NCBI GenBank assembly: GCA_049606855.1
Contig: JBMYVY010000001.1
Span: 62,001-126,000 of the forward strand
Length of the DNA: 64,000 bases
Direction: 5' to 3'
DNA from: JBELHR01 sp049606855
Lineage (GTDB): Bacteria > Bacteroidota > Bacteroidia > Flavobacteriales > Flavobacteriaceae
The translations under genes were made by a program, and so were the position numbers. The notes below the pieces were generated by a model. It was not told the DNA's origin. It was given only the letters and a program-made list of their open reading frames with translations, and ran no database searches. This document shows positions 1 to 8,151 of the stretch, in pieces. Position 1 is the stretch's first letter. Every line of letters begins with the position of its first letter.

Positions 1-630
1 TTTGACGAAAGCCTAATTTATGGGGACCTCAGGCATATTCAGCGATTAAATAAATGGGAGTCCAATCAAGTCGGAGGTTTCGAAGTAGTTATTGATGATT
101 TCGATCAAATTCAAGTAAAAGGAGTAGAAATTTACAATCAAATAGGATCTTCCCTGACATCAAATACTATTTTAGAGGAATTCCCTGCCATATTTGATTG
201 GTTGGCGGTTTTTGATAATAATATCGTGGTGATTTTGATTATTATGATTATGATTGCTGGGATTAATATGATTACGGCCTTACTGGTTTTGATTCTAGAA
301 CGAACCCAGCTAATTGGTATTTTAAAAGCTCTTGGAGCGAGTTCGAAAAGTATTGCCAAAATTTTTCTTTACAATGCAGCCTATTTAATTTTAAAGGGAC
401 TTTTTTGGGGGAATATAATCGGAATTGGGATTTTGTGGATTCAAGATTATTTTGGTTTAATCAGTCTAGACCCACAAACCTATTATGTCAATACTGCTCC
501 AATCTATTTTTCTTGGATAAGCATCCTCGCCTTGAATATAGGAACCTTATTGGTTTGTTTGCTCATGCTTCTATTACCCGCAGCCATAATTTCTAAAATT
601 GAGCCTTCCAAAGTGATTAAGTTTGAATAA
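1..630 (+). CDS. FtsX-family ABC transporter permease, C-terminal part (LolC/E-like)
   Basis: The reading frame is open from the first base of the window, so the 5' end of the gene lies outside. The visible 209 residues hold a periplasmic stretch (about residues 1-60) followed by three long hydrophobic segments, with the FtsX hallmark between them (residues near 96-118, ERTQLIGILKALGAS). This arrangement is typical of the last part of LolC/LolE or MacB-type permeases that extract or move lipids and lipoproteins at the inner membrane. The protein ends in an E-P-S-K-V-I sequence, as is usual for the family. The ATPase partner is not in view. The family call is firm; the substrate is unknown. 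Confidence 0.85.
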   Translation, partial: FDESLIYGDLRHIQRLNKWESNQVGGFEVVIDDFDQIQVKGVEIYNQIGSSLTSNTILEEFPAIFDWLAVFDNNIVVILIIMIMIAGINMITALLVLILERTQLIGILKALGASSKSIAKIFLYNAAYLILKGLFWGNIIGIGILWIQDYFGLISLDPQTYYVNTAPIYFSWISILALNIGTLLVCLLMLLLPAAIISKIEPSKVIKFE

Positions 631-648
631 TTTCATAGTTTTATGAAA
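631..648. repeat. AT-only inverted repeat after the permease gene
   Basis: TTTCATA (631-637) and TATGAAA (642-648) form a perfect 7-bp stem with a GTTT loop directly after the permease stop codon. It has no G/C pairs beyond one and no real T-tract, so it is a poor terminator; it may only be a weak RNA hairpin between the two genes. Confidence 0.3.
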
Positions 649-658
649 AATACTAATC

Positions 659-1270
659 ATGTCAAAACCAAACTCTGACCTATCATATCAAGCCCTAGAC
701 GCCTTAAAAGGTAATTGGGGGGAAGCCATTGCTGTAACCTTAATCTATGGATTTATAGCGACCTGCGCTGGTCTTCTAGGCGCTTTATTCCCAATTTTAC
801 CTTTTGCTTCAGTACTGATTGTCGCGCCCTTAATGGTGGGCGTATCCATTTTTTACCTAAGTGTTATCCGTGGAGAAAAGCCTCTGATTGAACAACTTTT
901 TGAAGGCTTTCAATTTTATTTATTGACCTTAGGAGCTTATATTCTTATTTTAATTTTCACCTTTTTGTGGACACTGCTTTTGATTGTTCCAGGGATAATT
1001 AAGGCATTATCTTATTCCATGACTCCCTTTATCATTGCTGACGACCCTCAAACAACTGCAATGGACGCCATCGATAAGTCTATGCTTATGATGAATGGGT
1101 ATAAATGGAAATTATTTGTACTCTATTTATGGTTTTTGATAGTAATCATTGCCTGTTTGTTCACTCTTGGGATAGGTTATCTTTGGGCAATTCCCTACAT
1201 GAGGGCTACTGTTGCCGCATTTTACGAGGATGTAAAGTATAATGCAGACGAAATGGTATATCAATCTTAA
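659..1270 (+). CDS. DUF975-like polytopic membrane protein
   Basis: A 203-residue protein with about five hydrophobic segments (near residues 22-45, 50-72, 90-118 and 150-180). The pattern of a short cytoplasmic N-terminus, a long LIVPGI-containing helix, a cytoplasmic segment with an ADDP and an AMDAIDKSM element, and a final hydrophobic pair followed by a YMRATVAAFYE tail resembles the DUF975 family of integral membrane proteins. No catalytic residues are evident and the role of the family is not established. It follows the permease gene by 28 bp on the same strand. Its stop codon overlaps the convergent GNAT gene by 4 bp. Confidence 0.7.
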   Translation: MSKPNSDLSYQALDALKGNWGEAIAVTLIYGFIATCAGLLGALFPILPFASVLIVAPLMVGVSIFYLSVIRGEKPLIEQLFEGFQFYLLTLGAYILILIFTFLWTLLLIVPGIIKALSYSMTPFIIADDPQTTAMDAIDKSMLMMNGYKWKLFVLYLWFLIVIIACLFTLGIGYLWAIPYMRATVAAFYEDVKYNADEMVYQS

Positions 1271-1719
1271 AAAACTAACTCCATTTTAATATCTGCACGC
1301 TGGTAGGGGTTATCCTTTTCCAAAGGAATTTCTTTGAACCCAACGGAACGATAAAGATTTATAGCTGGCTTGAGTTTTGTGTTTGAATAAAGCATAATTC
1401 CAGGCCAGTTTTTTTGTTTGGCAAAATTGATGCAATGATTCAATAATTTACGCCCGATACCACGACCTTGCAGGTTTTTTGCAATGGCCATTTTAGAAAG
1501 CTCCCATCCATGGGGCTCGTTCATTAAAGCTGCGGTGCCGAGTACCTGACCATTTTCGATAATAAAAAACACAAATCCGCCCTTATCAATAATATAAGAC
1601 TCTGGGTTTGAGAGTACTTCATTGTCATGAGGCTCAACCCAAAAAAACTCTTCGAGCCAGTCTAAATTTAGTTGCTTAAAGTCCTTTCCGTATTCTGGGG
1701 AGAAAAATACAATATCCAT
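1267..1719 (-). CDS. GNAT family N-acetyltransferase
   Basis: A 150-residue single-domain protein of the Gcn5-related acetyltransferase fold. The acetyl-CoA-binding signature of motif A is visible (LQGRGIGRKLL, around residues 83-93), preceded by the beta-strand ELSKMAI and followed by a C-terminal strand containing FKEIPLEKDNPY. Such enzymes transfer an acetyl group from acetyl-CoA to small amines, antibiotics or protein N-termini; the substrate cannot be told from sequence. The gene converges on the DUF975-like gene and its 5' end faces the promoter of the polysaccharide locus, so it marks the left border of that locus. Confidence 0.85.
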   Translation of the reverse strand: MDIVFFSPEYGKDFKQLNLDWLEEFFWVEPHDNEVLSNPESYIIDKGGFVFFIIENGQVLGTAALMNEPHGWELSKMAIAKNLQGRGIGRKLLNHCINFAKQKNWPGIMLYSNTKLKPAINLYRSVGFKEIPLEKDNPYQRADIKMELVF

Positions 1720-1730
1720 ATGCTTAAAAT

Positions 1731-1761
1731 CTTGTCTACTACTGCAAATCTACTATATTTG
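1731..1761 (+). promoter_or_regulatory. Bacteroidetes-type promoter for the polysaccharide locus
   Basis: A -33 element CTTG (1731-1734) is followed after 19 bp by TATATTTG (1754-1761), which fits the TAnnTTTG -7 consensus of the Bacteroidetes housekeeping sigma factor. Transcription would begin near 1768, leaving a short leader before the ATG at 1780. This is the only clear promoter found ahead of the 20-kb locus. Confidence 0.6.
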
Positions 1762-1779
1762 CTTCACACTTTTTAACAA

Positions 1780-3045
1780 ATGAAAGAAACGAGAATCGGC
1801 ATAATCGGACTGGGTTATGTGGGACTTCCGCTCGCGGTAGCGTGCTCAAAACATTTCGAAACCATTGGTTTTGATATCAATAGTTCAAGAATTGAGGAGC
1901 TTAAGTCAGGTCTGGATCATACTCAAGAGATAAGAGAAAAGGATTTGAATAAGGCTTTGGACTCAAAGTTAGCTTTGAGTTCCAGTATTGAAGATTTGTC
2001 AAAAGTGAATTTTTTCATTGTTACTGTTCCAACTCCGGTGGATAAGAATAATAATCCTGATTTCAGACCACTACTATCGGCTAGTGAAACTGTTGGGAAG
2101 GTGTTTAAACGGGGTGATGTGGTTGTATATGAGTCCACGGTTTATCCAGGAGCTACCGAAGAAATTTGTATTCCTGTAGTGGAGCGAGTTTCAGGTTTGA
2201 AGTTTAATGAAGATTTTGGGGTGGGATATTCCCCTGAACGAATCAATCCAGGGGATAAAACTCATACCGTTACCAAAATACTTAAAGTCACTTCGGGATC
2301 GAATCCAGAGGTGGCGGAGTATATTGATCAAGTTTATAAATCTGTAATTACCGCAGGAACTCATCTTGCACCAACCATAAAGGTAGCTGAGGCTGCTAAA
2401 GTAATTGAAAACTCGCAACGTGATATCAATATAGCCTTTGTCAATGAGTTGTCTAAAATATTTAGTCGTTTAGATATAGATACCCAATCTGTTTTAGAAG
2501 CTGCAGGAACTAAATGGAATTTCTTGCCTTTTAAACCAGGACTTGTTGGAGGGCATTGTATAGGAGTGGATCCATACTATTTAGCCCAAAAAGCTACTCA
2601 AGTTGGATATAATCCAGAAATCATCTTAGCAGGACGTCGTTTGAATGATTCTATGGGGGCCTTTGTAGTTTCTGAAGTTATAAAGCTGATGATTGCTAAA
2701 GATATTAATATCAAAAAGGCCAAAGTCTTGATGTTAGGAATTACATTTAAAGAGAATTGTCCTGACATAAGAAATTCTCGAGCCATAGATATTTATAGAG
2801 AATTAGAAGAGTTTGGAACGGAAGTAGATGTTTATGACCCTTGGGCCAGCGCTTTTGAAGTTTCTTCTGAATATGGAATCGAATTAATTGATTCTTTGAA
2901 TAATGAAATTTATGACGCTGTAGTATTGAGCGTTTCACATAATGAGTTTTTAAATCTGTCATGGAAGTCAAGCTTGAAAACAGCATCTGTGATTTATGAT
3001 GTAAAAGGCGTTTTAAATCAGCAACTGATCGACGGCAGATTATAA
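1780..3045 (+). CDS. tviB: Nucleotide-sugar dehydrogenase, TviB/WbpO type
   Basis: A 421-residue UDP-glucose/GDP-mannose dehydrogenase-family enzyme, probably oxidising UDP-GalNAc or UDP-GlcNAc at C6 to the uronic acid in two NAD-dependent steps. The Rossmann signature GLGYVGLPLA lies at residues 10-19. The central domain has the AEAAKVIENSQRDINIAF segment, and the catalytic cysteine is C260 in GGHCIGVDPYYL. The C-terminal domain carries the GITFKENCPDIRNS element. Length and the short linker match Vi-antigen TviB/WbpO rather than UDP-glucose dehydrogenase. It is the first gene of the polysaccharide locus, directly behind a clear promoter. Family is certain; the exact substrate is inferred. 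Confidence 0.9.
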   Translation: MKETRIGIIGLGYVGLPLAVACSKHFETIGFDINSSRIEELKSGLDHTQEIREKDLNKALDSKLALSSSIEDLSKVNFFIVTVPTPVDKNNNPDFRPLLSASETVGKVFKRGDVVVYESTVYPGATEEICIPVVERVSGLKFNEDFGVGYSPERINPGDKTHTVTKILKVTSGSNPEVAEYIDQVYKSVITAGTHLAPTIKVAEAAKVIENSQRDINIAFVNELSKIFSRLDIDTQSVLEAAGTKWNFLPFKPGLVGGHCIGVDPYYLAQKATQVGYNPEIILAGRRLNDSMGAFVVSEVIKLMIAKDINIKKAKVLMLGITFKENCPDIRNSRAIDIYRELEEFGTEVDVYDPWASAFEVSSEYGIELIDSLNNEIYDAVVLSVSHNEFLNLSWKSSLKTASVIYDVKGVLNQQLIDGRL

Positions 3046-3069
3046 TACCACTTAAACAACTAACCAAAC

Positions 3070-4080
3070 TTGAATACCCCCAATCTTAAGAGATTAAAAA
3101 TCATATTAGTTTCCTTAATATGTTTTGCTTTATTTGTGGTTTTTCTTTTGAATAAGAATTATCCATTCTTCACCAATTATTCTTCTGGATGGTCTGTAGG
3201 TTTTAATAAGTCTATAGATATAGATCATTTAGAGATTTCCAAAAACAACATATTAACATCTGATGATGTTTCTGAGAGTTCTAGATTTATAGCGGATCCT
3301 TTCTTCATTCGTAAAGGAGATTCACTATATTTATTTGTAGAGAATCAAGGTTATGTAAAGGGAGCAACAATTGATTTATTTGTTGCCGGAAATGATCTGA
3401 ATTTTGAGTATCAAGGAGAAGTGATTTCTGAAGATTTTCATATGTCATACCCGCAGGTTTTTGAATCTAATGGCGAGTATTATATGCTACCTGAAACAAA
3501 AAGATCTAACAACGTACTTTTATACAAGGCTTCAAAGTTCCCAAAGAAATGGGCTGTATCGGATACCTTAATAAAAAATGTTAGGTATAAAGATCCTACC
3601 ATTTTTAAAAATGAATATGGATGGTATATTATAACATGTAATGATGATTTGGAATTAAAGTGTTTCTATTCTGATAGTCTAAATTCACGTTTTGAGCCAA
3701 TATTAGATATCCCAAATCTAGAAGGTAATGAGGTGCGCCCTGGGGGAAGAGCAATTTTTTATGAAGATAAAATATTGATTCCGTTTCAAAACTCTAAGTA
3801 CGGATACGGTTCAGCAATCACTTTAAAGGAGGTGCTATTTAAAGATGAAAGAAGTCTGTACTTTAAAGATTTTAAAAATACTTTTATATCTGGACAGAGC
3901 CAAATTGATGTTTTTTCAAACGGAATGCACCATGTAGATTTTCAATATGATACTGTATTTAAAGAAAATTTGGTTTTTTATGATGGAGACAAGAAAATAG
4001 ATTCTACGAGGTTTAATTGGAAAAGAACACTGAAGTATAATTATTTAGATTTAAGAAATTGGATATTGAATGAGTACTAA
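3070..4080 (+). CDS. Beta-propeller protein, GINT1 N-terminal domain-like, membrane-anchored
   Basis: A 336-residue protein with an N-terminal transmembrane anchor (residues 8-27) and a repeated blade-like pattern typical of five-bladed propellers. Elements include RFIADPFF, YPQVFESNGEYYMLPE, YKDPTIF and VRPGGRAIF, which resemble the glucosamine inositolphosphorylceramide transferase N-terminal domain and GH43/GH32-like propellers. Proteins of this type are found in polysaccharide loci, where they may be glycosyltransferases; the reaction is not established. The start must be TTG at 3070: an in-frame TAA lies at 3061 and no ATG occurs before the conserved region. It overlaps the exporter permease gene by 11 bp. 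Confidence 0.7.
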   Translation: MNTPNLKRLKIILVSLICFALFVVFLLNKNYPFFTNYSSGWSVGFNKSIDIDHLEISKNNILTSDDVSESSRFIADPFFIRKGDSLYLFVENQGYVKGATIDLFVAGNDLNFEYQGEVISEDFHMSYPQVFESNGEYYMLPETKRSNNVLLYKASKFPKKWAVSDTLIKNVRYKDPTIFKNEYGWYIITCNDDLELKCFYSDSLNSRFEPILDIPNLEGNEVRPGGRAIFYEDKILIPFQNSKYGYGSAITLKEVLFKDERSLYFKDFKNTFISGQSQIDVFSNGMHHVDFQYDTVFKENLVFYDGDKKIDSTRFNWKRTLKYNYLDLRNWILNEY

Positions 4081-4936
4081 AGTTGAAAAAGAAGATTGGC
4101 TTTATGAAATTAAGCCACGAACTAACTTATTCGAGCTGAATTTTTCTGAAATTTGGCGTTATCGTGATTTGTTGATGTTATTCGTTAAACGAGACGTGAT
4201 AACATTATATAAGCAAACCATTTTAGGACCGCTTTGGTATCTAATACAACCTCTTTTTACTTCTGTTATATTTACCTTAATTTTCAATAGTGTTGCTGGT
4301 ATTTCTACCGGAATAGTTCCTGCTTTTTTGTTCAATTTGGTGGGTATTACTACCTGGAATTATTTTAAGGAAAGTTTAGTAGCTACTTCTGATACCTTTA
4401 AAAAGAATGAGGCGATTTTTGGGAAAGTATATTTTCCTCGTGTCATCATGCCCATGTCTATAGTGGTTTCGAATTTGCTGAAATTTGGAATTCAAATAGC
4501 CATATTGTTCTGTTTCTACGGATATTATGTTGTATCCGGAAGTCCTGTGCGTCCTTCTATCTGGATTCTTGCCTTTCCTTTACTGGTTTTAATTATGGGA
4601 TTATTAGGTCTAGGCTTTGGAATGATTATATCCTCAATGGTAACGAAGTATAGAGATTTGACTTTCCTAGTTACTTTTGGAGTGCAACTTCTGATGTATC
4701 TCTCTTTAGTGGCCTATCCAATGAGCTTGATAGAAGAGAAAATTCCAAACCTGAAATGGATTATAGATCTTAACCCTATGGCTTATGTTATTGAAACTAG
4801 TCGATATATGCTCTTGGGTGAAGGTACTTTTTCACCAATGACTTTAGTTTATTTATTGATTATAAGTATAATCATTTTTCTAAGTGGTTTGGTGATATTT
4901 AATAAAACTGAAAAATCTTTCGTAGATACAATTTAA
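4070..4936 (+). CDS. wzm: Polysaccharide ABC exporter permease (Wzm-like)
   Basis: A 288-residue ABC-2 type permease with a cytoplasmic N-terminus and about six membrane segments. The segment before the first helix has the LFVKRDVITLYKQTILGPLWYLIQP arrangement (here split as KRDVITLYKQT and ILGPLWYLIQP), which is diagnostic of O-antigen and teichoic-acid exporters. A GLGFGMIISSMVTKYRDL element lies between later helices. Together with the ATPase encoded at 5749 it would carry a completed, undecaprenyl-linked glycan across the inner membrane. A methyltransferase gene sits between the two subunits, a common arrangement where the chain end is modified before export. Confidence 0.9.
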   Translation: MSTKVEKEDWLYEIKPRTNLFELNFSEIWRYRDLLMLFVKRDVITLYKQTILGPLWYLIQPLFTSVIFTLIFNSVAGISTGIVPAFLFNLVGITTWNYFKESLVATSDTFKKNEAIFGKVYFPRVIMPMSIVVSNLLKFGIQIAILFCFYGYYVVSGSPVRPSIWILAFPLLVLIMGLLGLGFGMIISSMVTKYRDLTFLVTFGVQLLMYLSLVAYPMSLIEEKIPNLKWIIDLNPMAYVIETSRYMLLGEGTFSPMTLVYLLIISIIIFLSGLVIFNKTEKSFVDTI

Positions 4937-4937
4937 T

Positions 4938-5756
4938 ATGTCAATAACTAAAGAGAATATTCTAGAAACTAATTCTAGACAGGCTGAATTCTATAATTCT
5001 AATAGTGCTTCGAAGAAGAACTTACCTTCAAAGGTTTGGAGTTTTTTTAGAAATCATGTTTTAAGTGATTTCAGGAATAATTATAGAATAAAAGAGAGAG
5101 TCTATAGGCAGCACAAAAGTTGGTTAGGAAATCTATCGGATAAAAAAGTTTTGGACCTAGGTTGCTTAAGAGGAAATCACTTGTCTATTTACATGGCAAC
5201 AAACTCAAAACAATATATTGGAATTGATTTAAGTTCTAAGGGAATTGACAGCTTGAATGAGAAGATTAAAGAATTTAATGCTATTAATGCAGTAGGTCTT
5301 GCAGTTGATTTTTATTCCGAAGATTTTGAAGAGCGAGATTTTGATATCATCTATGCTTATGGGGTTCTTCATCATTTTCCAGATATGGAACAACTAATTT
5401 CAAGGTTAAAAGAAGTGCTAAAGCCAGGAGGAATAATAATATCTTATGATCCCTTAGAAACGAGTTTACCTATACGTTTTATTCGAACAATGTATAGGCC
5501 TTTTCAAAGTGATAAGGATTGGGAGTGGCCTTTTTCAAAACAAACTATAAATGAGATTTATGAATCTTTTGTAGTTCTAGAAGCCAATGGGATTTTGGGA
5601 AAAAGTAAGTATGGTTTATTTTTAAAGTATTTTGGTTTTTCGAAGTCAAAAAGAGAAAAGCTAATCAATAAGTGGATCGAAGATGATTGGACAATTAAAA
5701 AGGCTCAAGATAGTTTTTCTTGTATGCAATTAAGTATGGTTTTGAAAAATGAGTAA
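4938..5756 (+). CDS. Class I SAM-dependent methyltransferase of the polysaccharide locus
   Basis: A 272-residue class I methyltransferase. The SAM-binding motif I is VLDLGCLRGNH (around residues 70-80), followed by the acidic motif II YIGIDLS and by the motif IV/post-I segment AYGVLHHFPD. The C-terminal half is less typical and rich in aromatic and basic residues. Its position between the wzm-like and wzt-like genes, one base after the first and overlapping the second by 8 bp, suggests it methylates a sugar of the exported glycan, perhaps as a chain-terminating cap recognised by the Wzt C-terminal domain. That last point is inference. Confidence 0.8.
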   Translation: MSITKENILETNSRQAEFYNSNSASKKNLPSKVWSFFRNHVLSDFRNNYRIKERVYRQHKSWLGNLSDKKVLDLGCLRGNHLSIYMATNSKQYIGIDLSSKGIDSLNEKIKEFNAINAVGLAVDFYSEDFEERDFDIIYAYGVLHHFPDMEQLISRLKEVLKPGGIIISYDPLETSLPIRFIRTMYRPFQSDKDWEWPFSKQTINEIYESFVVLEANGILGKSKYGLFLKYFGFSKSKREKLINKWIEDDWTIKKAQDSFSCMQLSMVLKNE

Positions 5757-7005
5757 TAAAGATGTTATTCTAAAAGTAGAAAACCTTTCAAAACAGTACC
5801 GTATTGGTACTATTTCTACAGGTACAATTTCTCATGATTTAAATCGTTGGTGGCACAAAATTCGGGGTCAAGAAGATCCGTATTTAAAGATTGGAGAGAC
5901 TAATGATAGATCTTCAAAAGGAGAATCTGAATATGTCTGGGCTTTGAAAGATATCAACTTTGAAGTTAAACGTGGAGAAGTACTTGGGATTATTGGAAAA
6001 AATGGTGCAGGAAAATCAACACTTTTAAAGATACTTTCAAAAGTTACTTCACCTACTACTGGTTCTATTAAAACTAAAGGTAGAATAGCTTCTCTTTTAG
6101 AAGTTGGAACTGGGTTTCATCCGGAAATGACGGGTAAGGAAAATATTTTCCTTAATGGAGCGATTCTTGGAATGACCAAAAAGGAAATCAAGGCTAAATT
6201 TGATGAGATCGTTGAGTTTTCTGGATGTGAACGTTATATAGATACGCCGGTTAAGAGATATTCCTCTGGAATGAAGGTGAGACTAGCCTTTGCAGTAGCA
6301 GCCTTTTTAGAACCTGATATCCTTGTTGTAGATGAAGTACTTGCAGTTGGAGATGCTGAATTTCAGAAAAAGGCTATTGGAAAGATGCAGGATATTTCTC
6401 AAGGAGAGGGAAGGACTGTGCTTTTTGTTAGTCATGATATGGGTGCAGTTCAGAATTTGTGTACTTGTTGTGTTGTATTAAATTCTGGGAGAACAGTTTT
6501 TTATGGAGATGTAAAAGACTCAGTTTCTAATTATTTATCAGACCGTAACAATAGAAATGAATCAAAGAATTTTGGAAATAATATAGAACTGGAAAAATTT
6601 GAAATTAATGGATTAAATTATAAAGAAATTACCTTGGATATTAATGAGAAGGTGTGTATACATGTCGTTTTCAACAACTCAGAGGTAATTAACAATTATA
6701 TATTTGAAATCAAATTAAAGTCTAAAGCTAATGTGGTTTTAGCTACTTTGTCGACATATTTGGTTAACCCAAATAGCTTAAAAGCACGTAAGGAAATTAA
6801 TTGTGTCATTGATAAGGGGTTCAGTTTAGTTCCGGGTAAGTATTTCTTAAATTTAGTTTTAGTTGATAAATTCTCTGGAAACGTAAGTGAAATTAGTGAT
6901 TTAGCCGAAGTAAATGTTGTCGATAGTGAAAATTCTATTAATGGTAATCGTGTTAAACCAAGATTCCATGGTTATCATTATAGTAAGTATGTTTGGTTCA
7001 ATTAG
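5749..7005 (+). CDS. wzt: Polysaccharide ABC exporter ATPase with C-terminal carbohydrate-binding domain (Wzt-like)
   Basis: A 418-residue ATPase. Walker A is GKNGAGKST (residues 83-91), the signature motif is SSGMKVRLA (172-180), Walker B is ILVVDEV (191-197) and the switch histidine is in FVSHDMG (226-232). A long insertion before Walker A (about residues 22-62) and the spacing are those of the O-antigen/teichoic-acid exporter subfamily. After residue 270 comes a beta-rich extension of about 140 residues in the position of the Wzt C-terminal domain, which in known systems reads the non-reducing end of the glycan before export. This suggests that chain end modification licenses transport here too. 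Confidence 0.9.
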   Translation: MSNKDVILKVENLSKQYRIGTISTGTISHDLNRWWHKIRGQEDPYLKIGETNDRSSKGESEYVWALKDINFEVKRGEVLGIIGKNGAGKSTLLKILSKVTSPTTGSIKTKGRIASLLEVGTGFHPEMTGKENIFLNGAILGMTKKEIKAKFDEIVEFSGCERYIDTPVKRYSSGMKVRLAFAVAAFLEPDILVVDEVLAVGDAEFQKKAIGKMQDISQGEGRTVLFVSHDMGAVQNLCTCCVVLNSGRTVFYGDVKDSVSNYLSDRNNRNESKNFGNNIELEKFEINGLNYKEITLDINEKVCIHVVFNNSEVINNYIFEIKLKSKANVVLATLSTYLVNPNSLKARKEINCVIDKGFSLVPGKYFLNLVLVDKFSGNVSEISDLAEVNVVDSENSINGNRVKPRFHGYHYSKYVWFN

Positions 7006-8151
7006 ATGAAAAAAAATGTTCTGATAATAGGCCCCATTGGTCAACTTGGTGGCAGGGAAATTGAAGCGGGGTTTATAACCTATTTCGCTAGTTTTAGATA
7101 TAGAACCACTACTGTCACTACAAATGATTTATATAGAAACAGTTCATTCTATCAAGTAAATGATACTTTAAGAAATAAATTGAATTCTTTCAAAGTATTT
7201 GCTTCTTTTTATGATTCACTTCTATTGAACGTATTTGCTTTTTTTTGTACTTTAAAGATAGCTAGGGGAAGAACATTTATTAAGGAAGTTTTAGGGATAA
7301 AAAAAATACATTTAAAAATAGTTGATAAACTGGTGAGAAACAATGATATTATTTTATTCATTGGTCAGCCTAAAAGTTATCTTTTTACTGAGTTTTCAAG
7401 ATGTTGTAAGATTTACTCAAAATATTTTATATTTCGACCTACTGGTTTTTGTACAGAAAGAGATTTTGTTCCATTAGAATATATTGAGAATATTAATAAA
7501 GTAGTTTTCCATTCAGAATCATCAAGAAATGCTTTTTTCAATGTTTTTGAACCTGTTAATTATACAATAATAGATCAGACGACGTTATTGGAGAAATCGT
7601 TACTTAAGATAAAAATTAACCCGAAGGAGGAATCAGATAAGTTACAGTTTTTAATTGTTAGTAGAATCGTTTCAGAAAAAGGAATTGAAGAATTAATTGA
7701 TTGTTTGTTAACTTTTGATTCAAATTTATGGGAGTTAACCATTTGCGGTATAGGAATTCAATTAAATTATTTAAAAAATAAATATTCAAATAAAAACATA
7801 CATTTTAAAGGTTTAATAGACCAAAAGAACATTCTTAAGTTTTATGCTCGTAGTGATGTATTTGTGATTAATAGTGATTTTGAAACTGGACCAATTACGG
7901 GATTAGAAGCAATGGCTGCTGGACTTAACATTATTACAAATGAATGCGGGGCAATGAAAGAGCGGAATATTGGAAGTTTTTTTATTCATGACAGAAGTAA
8001 AAAATCAATTAAAGCTTGTATTTCAGATGTTATTGAATCACGTGATTTGAATAGATTTGGTAGCGAAAATCGTAAAAACTATCAAGATAATTATTCTCAG
8101 GAATTATTAAAAAATAAGTATTTAAAATTATTAAATGAGGGTAGGGATTAA
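7006..8151 (+). CDS. GT4-like glycosyltransferase
   Basis: A 381-residue GT-B glycosyltransferase. The C-terminal half has the nucleotide-sugar-binding fold of the Glycos_transf_1 family: LIVSRIVSEKGIEELI (around residues 216-231) begins it, and the E-X7-E motif is seen in FETGPITGLEAMAAG (near residues 293-307). The N-terminal half is divergent, opening with IIGPIGQLGGREIEAGF, a typical acceptor-domain glycine loop. The ATG follows the wzt stop codon without a gap. The coding sequence is strongly AT-rich. Donor and acceptor cannot be assigned. Confidence 0.8.
   Translation: MKKNVLIIGPIGQLGGREIEAGFITYFASFRYRTTTVTTNDLYRNSSFYQVNDTLRNKLNSFKVFASFYDSLLLNVFAFFCTLKIARGRTFIKEVLGIKKIHLKIVDKLVRNNDIILFIGQPKSYLFTEFSRCCKIYSKYFIFRPTGFCTERDFVPLEYIENINKVVFHSESSRNAFFNVFEPVNYTIIDQTTLLEKSLLKIKINPKEESDKLQFLIVSRIVSEKGIEELIDCLLTFDSNLWELTICGIGIQLNYLKNKYSNKNIHFKGLIDQKNILKFYARSDVFVINSDFETGPITGLEAMAAGLNIITNECGAMKERNIGSFFIHDRSKKSIKACISDVIESRDLNRFGSENRKNYQDNYSQELLKNKYLKLLNEGRD

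Noticed and set aside
631..648. Terminator after the permease gene
   Set aside because: Stem is nearly all A/T and lacks a T-tract; kept only as a weak repeat.
3070..4080. Glycoside hydrolase GH43
   Set aside because: Beta-propeller pattern is similar but a convincing catalytic acid triad could not be located; closer in feel to GINT1 N-terminal domains.
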